From Lineus longissimus (lineage: Eukaryota > Nemertea > Pilidiophora > Heteronemertea > Lineidae), in assembly GCF_910592395.1 (NCBI RefSeq), contig NC_088319.1, forward strand, positions 14,570,001 through 14,634,000: a DNA stretch of 64,000 nt. The letters are read 5' to 3'. Within the stretch, counting starts at the first letter, position 1, and each line of letters opens with the position of its first letter. The translations under genes were made by a program, and so were the position numbers. Below are positions 39,485 through 51,500 of the stretch, piece after piece. A model generated the notes under the pieces. That model did no database searches. It was not told the DNA's origin and saw nothing but the letters and a program-made list of their open reading frames with translations.

Positions 39485-40953
39485 CTAATAGACTTCAACA
39501 TGCTTGTAGTAAAATAATCTCAATTCGTCCCAAAATACTAAACTCAGTATAGAATGAGGCGCCAAACGAATCAGTGATGCTGCCCATCCTTTGTAAAATC
39601 CAAACAGGCCTTCCTTCCTGAAGATTTTTTGAAAACAGTCAAAAAGATTCCGATAGAGCACTCCGCGTCCTTTGGCATCGACTTCTTGATTGTAAAGACG
39701 CGTCGTTACAACATCTGGAGGGGTCATGACAGCAACCACAGCAAATCCACCAAGTACACTTGCTATAAACGCATTCATTGTGCTGTCCTTCTTGAACACC
39801 TTAAAGGAAATAATTTAATGATGGATTGATGGCAAAAAGAAGTGGGCCTACTATCCTCCATGATGAAGACTGTGAAGTTCTCACATCTTCTTTTTCAATT
39901 ATTAGTGTGACACCACAAGCTTTTAAAGAAATCGAAATTTTGGAATCAAAATGGCTGACCCCTACCCTAGATGAAAATCATCTCTCACAGCATCAAGCAA
40001 CTTTGAAATGATCCTTAAGTCAAGAAGGTCTGTCATTAAATCCCCAAAGAGGAGGTAAATCGTTCAAATGCATGAATCAATTTAGACAATTACCTCTTTA
40101 GTCTCCATCCAATGTTTTATATATGAGAATGTTGACAACTGCATGGCAGATCCAATCATCACCCGGGTTACAGCTGCATCAACTCCTCTCCATAGGCCCT
40201 TCACTCCTTCCTTCTTGTAAATTTTCCTGAAGCCCAGTGACATGGTTGAGTGCTGATGCTGATGACCAACAGCAATCTCGGAATGTGTCGTTCGGTTTTG
40301 GAGATGGGTTTTTACCTGCAATCAAATACTTTTGTCTCATTTTTTTAAAGGAGTGTAAAGATTAAGTCTGGGGCTATTCTGTACTTTGAAATCACACTTC
40401 ACTTCTTGGCACTAAATCTTCCAAGAACTTGTCTGAAGATAGAATTCTTTGTCAGAAATGATATGAGTAACATGATACTGATCATCATCATCATAGATAG
40501 AATCTTGATTCAGTGAAATTTTTTATTCTACTTTCAGTAATCAGAAGAGTTGCATTCACCTACCAGATAGAATGGGCTTCCAAATGCAGCACCAACACAT
40601 CCAGATACAGCACCAGCAACAACCATTCGAGGAAAACTTGGAGTGCCATTTGCATCTTTTGTGAATCCTCTGTTCGTCAGAACTTGGAACGTTCCAAGCC
40701 GTAAACTGTTCATTACTAACTGGTAGTATAAGGCAGGCACGAGCCCTCTTTGTAAGGCTGTAACACCATCACATTTTGCTATTACATAGAATGCATGGAA
40801 TACATTTCTGTAGTGTTTAGTGTACATGCCCCTGGCAAGAAGTTCACCCTGGATTTGCATCCTTGTTTTTACGACCTCCAGAGGGTTGGTGAAGAAGCCC
40901 GCTCCACAAGCGGCCATTCCACCTAAAACAAATTCTACGCAATTGTTAGGCAT
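39485..40953 (-). CDS. Mitochondrial carrier, SLC25A34/SLC25A35 type
   Basis: Three exons on the minus strand: 40953-40564, 40315-40094, 39799-39485, all phase 0, giving 308 residues, the usual carrier length. Three Solcar repeats are visible through their signature helices: NPLEVVKTRMQ (first), GSPFYLVKTHLQ (second, spanning the exon 1/2 junction) and TPPDVVTTRLYNQ (third). The second lacks the acidic residue of the PX[DE]XX[KR] motif and reads PFYLVK, as expected for the SLC25A34/35 branch, which is related to the yeast oxaloacetate carrier Oac1. It should sit in the inner mitochondrial membrane; the human members' substrates are not firmly established, so none is assigned. The start at 40953 places MPNNCVEFVLGGMAACGAG at the N-terminus, directly entering helix 1. 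It is transcribed away from DNAJC11, 375 bp from it. Orthology to A34 versus A35 cannot be decided. Confidence 0.93.
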
Positions 40954-41328
40954 CTCTGGGTCAACATCAATACATACATGGGGTTGCTTTTAGCTGTCAG
41001 AGTAATCTGAGGCTCTATGCAGTAAATTTAGATCAGGTATTTTCATAGTTTTTGTACAAAAATATTTCGTTGTTATCGTCGTTTCTGCGACGGCCGCTTG
41101 TCCATCACCATTGCAGCTTCATACATTGATCTAAAACCAAAAAACTCCGCTATTCGATTTTATTGATAAAATTAATCAAGCGAATTAATTGATTGTTTGG
41201 TATGAGTATTATTTAAGACAACCTAAATGAGATATGTTTGATATTTTGATACCAACAAATCTGCTCAGCTTGCCAAAAACAGATTTTTACTGGCGTCCAC
41301 TGTTTTCGAATTGGTGGTTGTCATCAAG
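40954..41328. promoter_or_regulatory. Divergent promoter region between the SLC25 carrier and DNAJC11
   Basis: Only 375 bp separate the two start codons, which point away from each other, so both promoters and 5'UTRs must overlap or abut here unless upstream noncoding exons exist. The segment has a GC-richer stretch near 41080-41105 with GACGGCCGC. No TATA box is clear. Shared control of two mitochondrial genes is inferred. Confidence 0.55.
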
Positions 41329-41336
41329 ATGGCGGC
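41325..41336 (+). promoter_or_regulatory. TISU/YY1 element overlapping the DNAJC11 start codon
   Basis: CAAGATGGCGGC fits the TISU consensus SAASATGGCGGC at every position, with its ATG being the DNAJC11 start. In mammals this element directs scanning-free initiation on mRNAs with very short 5'UTRs and binds YY1 as DNA; it is frequent in mitochondrial genes. It also supports the chosen start codon. Confidence 0.6.
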
Positions 41337-44300
41337 GCCTTCGGACGACGATCGCCAATTTTCATCAGATCTTTATGCCCGTTTACAAGTTTCCAAAGAG
41401 GTGAATCAAATCGGAATGTCCTAAAAACAGACGTTTAATGGCTAAATAATTCGTGTTTCGTATTTCACGAAAAACGCTGTTTGCAGTTCAAAGTTATGAG
41501 CTTTCAAACCAAGCTTACGTAATTTTGCATGTTTTCGTAATGCATTGCGTGCATGCATGCCGGGTTGCATGAGTGCATGCAGTACACCATATATATGTAT
41601 ACTGCACACCAGTCTGACCGTTGGGAGTTGGTCAGGGGCTAACAACAAACGATGCTGTATATTTGGGCCGTGTCAAAAGCCAACAAGATCATTTTTTCAG
41701 GTGGAAATGTCACTTAAACTGGTCTCAACCTAAACAAACTTTGCCGATCCCCACCATCTAGACTATTGTAATACAACACTACAGTCCCGGGTATGCCGAT
41801 GGTATGGTTTGCGCATAACTGACAAATCCGCTAACAGAGCCAGCAAATGACGTAAATCGGGTGTGCAACGTCATTTGCTGGCTCTGTTAGCTGATTGGTC
41901 AGTTCTGCGCAAAGCCGTGCGCAGCATTCCATCGTCATATCCGGGACGGAAGTTCTTAAGTGTCGTATATCATAGTTGGTTAAAAGAAGTTACAGTAATA
42001 TATGAATTATAAGCAATACATCGATTTCAGGCCACCCCTGAAGAAATAAACAATGCATTTCGACGACTCAGCAAGATCTACCATCCAGACAAACACTCAA
42101 TTGATCCGCAGAGGAAGGAGCAAGCAGAGATGATGTTCAACAAGATAAAATACTCTCATGAAGGTAATTTTACAACAATATCTTGCATATATTCCAGTAA
42201 GAGGGGTCATTCAAATATCGATCACAGGGCTAAATGTGATCCGTCACAGCAAAACCAGGCGCATGTCGCTCTGAGCTTGGCAGGTTGAGACGGATTGTTT
42301 GTTCATTTCTCTATTGTCTGCCTTTTGTGAAATATGAGCACATCAATTTCTCCCATTATCTTCTGGTGTCATTTAGGCTCATCTTCTGTGCGACATGCGC
42401 CTGGTTTTGGTGTGACGAGTCACAAATGTTGCTTTTGAAAGGTGCTGCATATCCCTGGATATTTGGGGAAAAGGAGAGATATATCGGCAATATTCCACAT
42501 ATAACTCAGCAAAATTTGTACAGAGATGGCTGCCAATCACAAAACCCCTAATGATGGTGGCTCCTCATTGCAGTTCTGATGGATCCCCACAAGAGAGCGA
42601 TATATGACACGTTAGGATTGAAGGCTATCGAGACAGATGGATGGGAGGTAAGCACGTCAGGTGTTCAATTGAACTAGTTCAACTGCTAAAAAACGACTAA
42701 AGATACTGCATAATTATAATCTAGTAAACTGTTTTCTGGGTCTCGTTGGCAAAACTTTTGGGGTATATACTCTTTGCTCGACAACATACTCCGTAAGTGA
42801 CTAAAATTTGCGGAGTGGCGTCCTGTGTGTAAAGCCGTTTCAGCTAGGGGAAGAATGTGGCTACATGTATATATATTTCAAAATTACAATTAAAATTCAT
42901 GTTAATAATATACTTGCAGGTTGTCCCAAGGACGAAAACACCATCAGAGATTCGGGAAGAGTACGAACGTCTAGCTCAGGAAAGGGAGGAACGAAGGCTG
43001 AACCAGCGAACTAATCCGAGGGTCAGTCCCAGGGTTTTTAACCCAGATGAGAAAGAGTAGAACAACTCTCGAAGGACACCCTCTTTATTCAGTACACTTG
43101 TTTTGGTCCCAAATTGGTTGTTTCCATTCTTTTTGTCCACTCTAATCAGGACACCTCTCTTATAATGACACCAATGCCCAGTCTCATGGATGTCTGCAAT
43201 AAAGAGGTTGTACTTTTACATTCCCTTTATGGGGAACATTGAGTTATGTCAAAGTGATGAATTGTTTTGGTGCAGATTCAAAATTAGGTGAGGGTGGAGA
43301 CGAGAACAGTCAGATCATCTTTCAGTGGCCTTATCGTTTCCATTGACCATTCCAGGGGAACATCAATATTGGAATTGATGCTACAGATGTGTTTGATCGA
43401 TATGAAGCTGATGATTATGGGTAAGGTTATGTGACTTATACAAATATGTGCATGGTCATGCTCTTGATTGTTTATAACAGCAGTGCATTAGAGGGAGTAT
43501 TTCTCTGGCCTATCACCCCATACATCCTTATCAACTCCAAACTTAAAGATAGTATGACATAGATTTCCCTCATTTTCCCCATAGATGCTACTTATGGGAC
43601 CACTCCTTGTGCCCTGAGATCAGTCGAGTGGATTTTAAACAGAAAGTCTTATCAGTTTTTGCAAATCTAGGTTATTTTCACAATTTGCGAAAATGAAACT
43701 CCTGCAATAATTTGGCAGTTCACAGAATAGGAGTTGCCATTCAGGTTGTCTGAAAGGAAAAAAAATTGTGCTTTCAACATTTTGAATTTAAATGTGGTCC
43801 TGACTTGGATATACTGCTGACCAGATGAAGGAAGAATTTTACCTTCTTCCAGGTCAATGTTTCCCACAGTTGAAATCCGCAACATGTCGATAGCACAGTC
43901 AGTTGAGTGTCCATTGACTTCAAAAGATACCGCGACTCTTGGTGGTTCTCTACACACTCAGAATGGCACTGGCGGTGGTAGTATGTCGGCTGCTGTACGC
44001 CGGATCATCTCGGAGAAGAGTTGGGCGGAGGTAGGTCTTTTACATCCTCCCATAGCAGGCCTTTGTATCATTCTTAAAATACACTCAACCAAAGCCCTGC
44101 TGAAATTGGTCTGAATTGAATGACAAACTGAATTGACTAATTAAAAAACTTTCCATATTGATATTCCACCAGTATCTTTACTCTGATTCTTGCACTGTCC
44201 TAAATTGGACCTGAGCAAAAGACGGATGTTTCAACGTCGTTTCAAAGTCGTAGGCAATCAGCACGGCTTCAGAAAACAACTTCATTATTGCCGCCTTCTG

Positions 44301-47300
44301 CACAAGTTTGATCAGCAATGTACAGTTTATCAATGAGAAAACGTTTCGTAAAGGATGTGCAACCACGGCATTTTCACAGCCGACAAGAATGAACTTCTAT
44401 TGAATATTTGTGTGCTTTGAAAAGATCTCTTTAATGTATACTTTCTTTTCTCTAATTGCAGTTAGAGGTCTCAGGAGGAAGCGGGCCAGCAGTTCATCTC
44501 AAAGGTTTTAGAACGTTACATAAAAGAATGTTTGGTACGATGGCAGGAATGTTGCAGTTTACACCACATGGGCTGAGACCAAGTCTGCAATCAAGTAAGA
44601 TGTTGGTAATATTCAGCATCGTAGTCATTGAGTATTTTTGCTTTGTCTCAATTGATTCAGCTAGATCTTATCATAAACTGAAATGTTGTCTTTTACTCTT
44701 GTGTTATACCAGGTTGTGGCTATGGCCTTTTGGGCTCATGATCTAAAGGTTTTAAGTTCAACATAGTCTCTGAAGGATCATCTGTGTTTTATCTCTGTGT
44801 CCTTGGGCAAGACACCTAACTCAATATTGCTTTGTCCTTTAAATGAGACATCCACTTGGACAGTAGCTTGAATTAATCCTCTCCCTGGTCAAAGATAGAA
44901 GAACTCTTCCTGCTTGAAATAGGTTTTGTGGATGGCAATAGGCTGGTTGAGCTTGGAAGCCTCATTGTTTTTATAGGGTATTGTACTTTTCTTTCTACGT
45001 GTTCTATCATATAACCCTTGTTATATTTTGATCTGTTTCAGTGGTAGCTGTGACGTTAGATAAAAATTTTCAAGGTCGTTTGACGTGGAATGTTGGCCAT
45101 CCTTCCTCTATGAATACATCTGTAGTCTGGGAAAATCCTAGTCATCGAGCCGTGTGTGCGGTTCAGGTAAGAATTGTAACTTTAAAGACTCCCACACCTA
45201 TAAATAAGAGGCTAAGCATGATCAGGTCCATAGAGCAACTTCATTCGAAAACATTTACTATTCCCAACTTTAAACATCAATGATTAATCATGATATACTG
45301 GTAGTAATATATAATTTCTATCTCTAATTTAAGTTGGGTGTGCCAAGTAGTTTTATCTCATGTAGTTACTCCAAGAAATTCCTCGAGGAGGATGCAAGAT
45401 TAAAAGTTGCGCTGAAGTAAGTAAAATTTTAATTGAATAGTCATGTGTACAGGGAGCTATAAGTCCCCTTATTTCGGAACAAGCAGGTCAAATTGTGATT
45501 GGTTTTATGTAAGGATTTGCTTTGGTATCAAAATACCCATGCCTAACTTGTGAAAGGATGGAATTATATACTGTGTTGGTGCTATTGAGCTGCTTCTGTC
45601 ACACATAGGCCTATAATAAGGTACGACAGGCCATTTGTACATGCACCCCTTACCCAGTATATAGAAGGAAACATTGAGATAACAATTAATATATTTGCCT
45701 TTGCAGATTTGGAACCTTTGGTGCGATAGTAGAATATGGAGGAGAAAAAAAGATTACTCAATTTAGTGTACTGGGGGCTTCCCTTGTGATTGGGGTGCCC
45801 ACGGGGGTGCTACTCAAAATCAAGTAAGAGTTTGTTATGATTTTTGAATTGGTTTTATGTGCTGCATTGTTCATGGCCCAAGAAAGATCAGTCTTGATGG
45901 CAGATCATTGTGAAATGCTCTGAAAACGAGTGGTTTAAATTGCTACAACCTGCAATTATAATCACTGATATGTGCGATAGAAAGATCTCGCATCTGCGGG
46001 TCTTGACGGTCATTTTATCCCCAATTAGCAATTGACAACATCTTTTCTTGTATTTTTAAAGATTTTCAAAGATGCGCATCAATCTGTAGAACAGGTCACA
46101 CGTGATGTTGAAAATGTCCATTTTGATTCTTAGTTTTATCGACTATTTTCTCGTTTTTAGACTTAATCGAGGTAACCAAAGTTTCATGGTTCCTATCCAT
46201 CTATCAGAGGAGATCAGTCCAAGTGCAATTTTATATGGGACCATTGTGCCATTAGCTGCATTCTACATCATTAAGAAATTAATCATTACTCCAATTTTGG
46301 ATCAAGAAAAGGAGAGGTGAGACTCTTTGATAAGAAAAAAAGTTTGATCAGATATCTAACAGATGTAAACATCAGAAGTTGAGGCCAAAGGGTGTCTCAT
46401 GATACTCATATGAGACAAATTTGGTCTCAAGAGAAAGAAGTGATGTTATGATAAATTTTACTTTGACACTTTTATCTTAGGCTAAAGGGTGTCTCATAAT
46501 ACTCACATGAGGCAAATTTGGTTTCATGAGAAGGAAGTAACACTTCGATAAACAAACTTACTTTTATGCTGCTGTTGTTAATTCAGGGACATTGAAAGGA
46601 AGAAAGAAATGAATGCTGAGATAATTCGAGAGCGACGGAAGGAAGCTGAGGCTGCTGTAAGTCCCTGTTTCTTTTTCACTGTAAATATTTGTTTTCAAAG
46701 GTGGCAAGTTGGTTGGATCTTTGACTTCGCCTCTACCAAGTTTAGCAATGACAATGGAATTTCAAACTAAAAATAGAAGATGCGTGTTTCCGTAATCATA
46801 GCCATACTAATTCTTTGGCATTGAAATGGAGTGGCGTGTATTCATAAAACTTGTGTCTTTTCGTTTTAGAGAGAACTCATGAAGGAAACCACTGACCGAA
46901 TACGAACGACTGAGGAGCAGAAGAAAGGCTTAGTGGTGGTCAAGGCTATCTATGGAAAATTAGTCTCTTCTGATTCAAGGTAAAATTTGGTATAATTAAT
47001 GTCAACCTTGGAGTCATTCTATTAGATACAAAGAATCAAGTGTTGGCAGTGACGTTAAATTGGTGCATGAGCAACCTTGCTCTACAGGGAAATGTACAGG
47101 ATACACAAAAACTCAAATAAGACAAAATTTTCTCAACAGATGTTTTTGACGGATGTGATCATTCCCAGATGTTAAATAGTTTTTGAATCTGTTTTTTCAG
47201 CGATATAGATGATAGTCAATGTATAGATGTGACCGACCCCATCCAAGCTTGCGTAAATGGCTCAAAATTAGTCTTGCCTGCCGAACAATCAAAGAGTGGC

Positions 47301-47663
47301 TTGCCAGGATTTTACGATCCATGTTTAGGCGAGGAAAAGGTTCTATATATACGATACAAATTTAGGGAACAACTTCATCATGTGACTATAGGCGATATGG
47401 AAGAAATTAGGTGTCCATTAGCAAGTAAGTGCAGCAGAAAAGGTTGGCAAAACGATTAGAGCACAAGGCTCACGATCAGAAGGTTATTGATTCAATCAGT
47501 CTTAATAGGTTCCAGTCGAAAGCAGACCAGCATTCAGGATGGTATATTTCAGCTCCAATAATTATTGCCACCTCGCATGCTTTGAAATATGACTTTCGGG
47601 ACCTTACATGTCTCTCTGTTTCCTATTTCAGGACACGTTATGACGAATGGCAGCGTGAGCTAG
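41329..47663 (+). CDS. DNAJC11: DnaJ homolog subfamily C member 11
   Basis: Fifteen exons: 41329-41400, 42031-42163, 42574-42647, 42920-43021, 43356-43420, 43853-44030, 44462-44594, 45042-45166, 45334-45416, 45707-45823, 46161-46316, 46587-46656, 46870-46979, 47201-47424, 47632-47663. All phases join, giving 557 residues against 559 in human. The J domain (about 14-82) carries HPD at 42-44. It is followed by the family-specific helix [17 protein letters not shown], a long beta-rich middle region ([17 protein letters not shown] onward), a charged coiled coil (exons 12-13) and the C-terminal DUF3395 region with [14 protein letters not shown]. Human DNAJC11 sits at the mitochondrial outer membrane and associates with MICOS/SAM to shape cristae. 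In the tiny last exon I read the frame ending HVMTNGSVS; this is the only one keeping phase with exon 14. Confidence 0.96.
41782..41949. mobile_element. 168-bp foldback element in DNAJC11 intron 1
   Basis: The element is almost wholly palindromic. The left end CAGTCCCGGGTATGCCGATGG pairs with the right end CCATCGTCATATCCGGGACGG. The inner arms GCTAACAGAGCCAGCAAATG and their complement (41829-41894) are perfect for 24 bp around a short loop. The outer arms have several mismatches. No convincing target-site duplication was found. It is a MITE or foldback element of unknown superfamily and could form a long hairpin in the pre-mRNA. Confidence 0.75.
43138..43214 (-). repeat. Interspersed AGGACACCTC repeat, copy 1
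   Basis: CTAATCAGGACACCTCTC to AATAAAGAGGTTGTAC matches the reverse complement of 55951-56047 with moderate divergence. The two copies lie in introns or flanks of neighbouring genes in opposite orientation. Confidence 0.5.
46382..46590. repeat. Tandem duplication, period about 107 bp, DNAJC11 intron 11
   Basis: Two copies share AGGC(C/T)AAAGGGTGTCTCAT, ATACTCA(T/C)ATGAG and CAAATTTGGT(C/T)TCA, then GAGAA(A/G)GAAGT. The second runs almost to the acceptor of exon 12. Confidence 0.8.
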
Positions 47664-48095
47664 GACAATGTTATTCTTCTAGGAAATGAAAGGAGGCTCC
47701 CTTGAAATGCATTGCCTTTTGGACTGTACAACGAGTATTTGATACTTAGCTCTGTAGTTAAATGACAATGAATAAGCAACTGATAGTCCGTCTATACTAT
47801 CAGCAGCAGTGTATAAAGGGCAATATTCATCTGCCTAACTTGACTACGTACAGTTCCATATTGTGAACAGAGGCTTGCTCAGATTTGAGTGACTCCAATA
47901 CACAGCTTGTCCAAAAGATGGCATCACTCAAAAAGAAATGTATTTCGGAGAATTCCATGTTGATTTATTGTTTTGTGTTCTTCATCTTGAAGACAACGTC
48001 TTTCGACTCTTTGGTGTTTTATCTGGTGCATAGTTATAGGAAAGTTGTAAATATCAATCAGAAATACTTCCCATGGAATTGGGTGCATTTTATAT

Positions 48096-48101
48096 AATAA
48101 A
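48096..48101 (+). terminator. Candidate poly(A) signal of DNAJC11
   Basis: AATAAA 433 bp after the stop codon and about 460 bp before the DNAJC16 start codon. Confidence 0.5.
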
Positions 48102-48564
48102 AAATTAACATGACTAAAGTTGATGACTTCCGTTGTGATTGACAAGTTTCGTTTGAGAGGATATCAGCAGAATTAGAAACACCCACCTCGACTTTTTCTT
48201 GTTGACTTGAATAGCACCTTGATTACACGCAATGTGTGCGGGAAACGGGTGTAACCTTATGAAAAAGATCTCAGATTCACCATGGTAAAATCAGAGTTTA
48301 CCATGCTCATATTAGTCTTATATTCCCTTTAAATGTAGCTGGGGTTGATAAGACCTTGGTGGTCAAGATGCCCCAAAGCTGGAATGTCACATCTTCATCC
48401 CTGTGGACCCGTAGGCGAGGCCACGGTTGTAAACGTTGACAGGCTGTCACAACCTACCCAGAATTGTCTTCTCGGGTGCATTGGAGAAGGTACGGGAAGA
48501 GCAAACGAAGTTGCACGAATACCTGAAAACGACAACAACTACAACAACAAGATAAATTTCTAGG

Positions 48565-51500
48565 ATGAATTTTCAAAACTGTTCAATAATCGTCCTTTTT
48601 GTGGCTTATTTCTCGATTTCTGTCATTGTGACTCAGCAAGGGGATGATCTTTATGCTACTCTAGGAGTTGATCGCACATCAACCACCAGGGAAATTAAAA
48701 AAGCGTACAAAAATCTTGCTCGAATCTGGTGAGTTTTGCCGGTGTTGGGTACTTATATTTCGCCATATCCAAATCCTGAACACAGGCAAGAAAATTTGTC
48801 CCTGTGCTGTCCACGTTTGTTGATAATCGTAGCTGTTCATTTTAGCTGAGTCTCATATGGAACTGACCTCATTTGGCACAAAATGAAAGTGTCTGTCCAA
48901 ACATGGGCATATATGTAAAGTCGGAAGATGTGTTGATGATTGATATCATGGATTGAGTGACCATCACCATCACCGTCCATGATTACCACATCGACATTGT
49001 GCGAAGTATTGCCACCATTTTAGGCACGTTCCAATAAGAAGATTGGCATTATTGCCCTCACAACATTCTGACAAGGTGGCAATAGTGGACAAGTTCGATG
49101 AAGTTTTGTTTTGGCGCTTACCTGACAAGTTGGTTAGTTATGGCATGTGTTTCACCTGGAACAAGGGTCACAGTGCATAGCTAATGTCATCATTGTGACA
49201 TCCGAAGTTTGCTTAGGCCTTTTGACGTGTTCTAAGTGTGCACATTTGTTTTGTTAGGGCTCTAGTTTTTTCTTACCGAAATAGTCCATACGTCATCTAA
49301 CATTGACACTGACAGATGTATTTTATGTATTCTGTTGGCCTATTTATTTTGTAAATTGTGCATTGACAATTCCTCCTGACCCAAAAAAATCAGCCACATA
49401 TTCAAAGTACATGTATGCACTGCAGTTACACCACAATGATGTATTCAGTGATCTACATAGTTCAGTATAGATTATACTACAGTCAGAATAACCACCCCAA
49501 ATAATCAATATGACAATAATGTGAAATGATGTTATGATTATAGCATGATTAGTGGCGCTGCAGGCAGATTGATTATCTTGATGATAAACATGTTGTAGGA
49601 GTGGTTTCTGAATCTCACATTTCAAATAATGCAGCTAAAGATGTTGCCTTGATTGATGACCAGCCTTGATTGGGGTGATTTCCTCCCAACCAACTCTGAT
49701 CTTTTGACTGTCAAACAATTCTTTTAAGACCTGGATTTGTAGAAGAATATTTTTTCGTCTTCCTATTCATCTACATGTACCATTTTTCTATTGTTTTTCA
49801 TGCACACACATATTTCGTTTTTGATACTTTGAAAAAAGTTGTTTTCACAGATATGGTCTACATTTTATGGACTTGTGTATGCTGAATGACTCAGGTATTT
49901 TGTATTATAAGTGCAATAATGAACACCAACAATCTCCTGACCATTAAAATGATGATGGTTGTGCTGGTGCTGTTAATCTATCTAAGCTGAGGGGACCCAC
50001 ATTGTTGTGCTGTGTTCATGCTGAACTGCTAAATTGAGCTACACTGAGACATTTGAGAGAACCCATATTCCATGCACCTGCCCAACATGGCATTGTTAAA
50101 TCATTTGTTTACCTCTGTTTTACAGGCATCCAGACAAGAATAAAGACCCTGGGGCAAATGATCAATTCACAAAAATCAATGAAGCCTACGAGGTGAGTTT
50201 TTACTGCAAACCCTATGTTTAAAGCCCTTTAATTAATTTAATATCAATAAATGTCATTTCAAGCATTTCGTTGGCCAAATTTAATTAATCCTTAGACAAA
50301 AAGAGGTACATCTGTTTCAACTGAGAACACTGGGAATATCATGAATATTATCAATGGATATTTTACTAAGATTATGAATACAGTTATTTTATGCAGAATA
50401 AAAGTATTATATGGAAAAAGCAGAATGTATGGGGAATTTAGAGTCTTCCTTTCAGAGCAACATGTACTAATGAGTAAAGTATCAGTGGGCATTGTTTGAC
50501 ATGTTTTTTACATTACGTTCATTGATATACAAATACTCGTGGACTCAATCATATCATGTATTTTTGACACAACCCCTCATTATTTTTAATACATCAGACT
50601 CTGACAGATCCAAACAAGCGAAAGGAATATGACAATTTTGGCTATGTGCGTATGGAGACGGGTAACGCCCAGGAATACAGGCGGCAGTCCTTCAACCAGT
50701 TCCATGACATGTTCGGACGCAGCGGCTTCAATTTCAAATTTGGTGGCGAGAGTTTCAACAAGTATCAGATAACATTCAGGTAAGGCGAGAGTTTAACAGT
50801 TTATTAATACCTTGTTTAGCGAACTTTTTATTCCACACTTTTTGAGAGGCTGTCAGAAAATTTTTTTTTCAGAACCCTCACTTTCAGTTAACAAAATCTA
50901 GTGAACATTAGCCAAGTATTGAGTAGGCATGTTGAACTTGGCACTCTGCGCACTCGACCTTGTGTCTGGTTGATAAATATCCTGTTGATCTGCATGTATA
51001 AAGTTGTCCATTAGCATGTTATGATGAACTGTTGTTGTTGGTTTTAGGGTGCTTTCTGTGATGTATAATTAGTGATGTATTAAAAACCTTTCCATCAAGT
51101 TTCACATGATTTTTAGCTTTTGTGTTGCACTCATTCAATGCTTTAATGTGCTAAACAGTCTCCTAAATGATTGTATAAGATATCTGGGTTGTCTCCAAGC
51201 AGCTAGACAGGAAAGCAATCATCCTGCTTACAAATCCTTGTCATTGTTCGCTCTTTCAGGAGCTACCGTATGAACGTTAAGCCAGAGAGTTACCACAAAC
51301 CATACCTAATCTACATCTATGCTGATCTGTGCATGAGATGTATGCAGCTGGAGAGTTTGTGGGAGAAAATGGTGGACGACCTGGAGATAGTGGGTAAGGA
51401 TAACGTAATTGTGAATGTGGCGTAAATGCTCGGAGATTTCCTGACGCGATGCAAAATGCAACCAGTTAATCCATGTTGAACGCAGTGCACAGCTTTGGGA

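Noticed and set aside
47632-47689. Alternative last-exon frame of DNAJC11 reading [11 protein letters not shown]
   Set aside because: It requires a one-base shift from the phase left by exon 14; the in-phase reading stops at 47663 and gives a length matching human DNAJC11.
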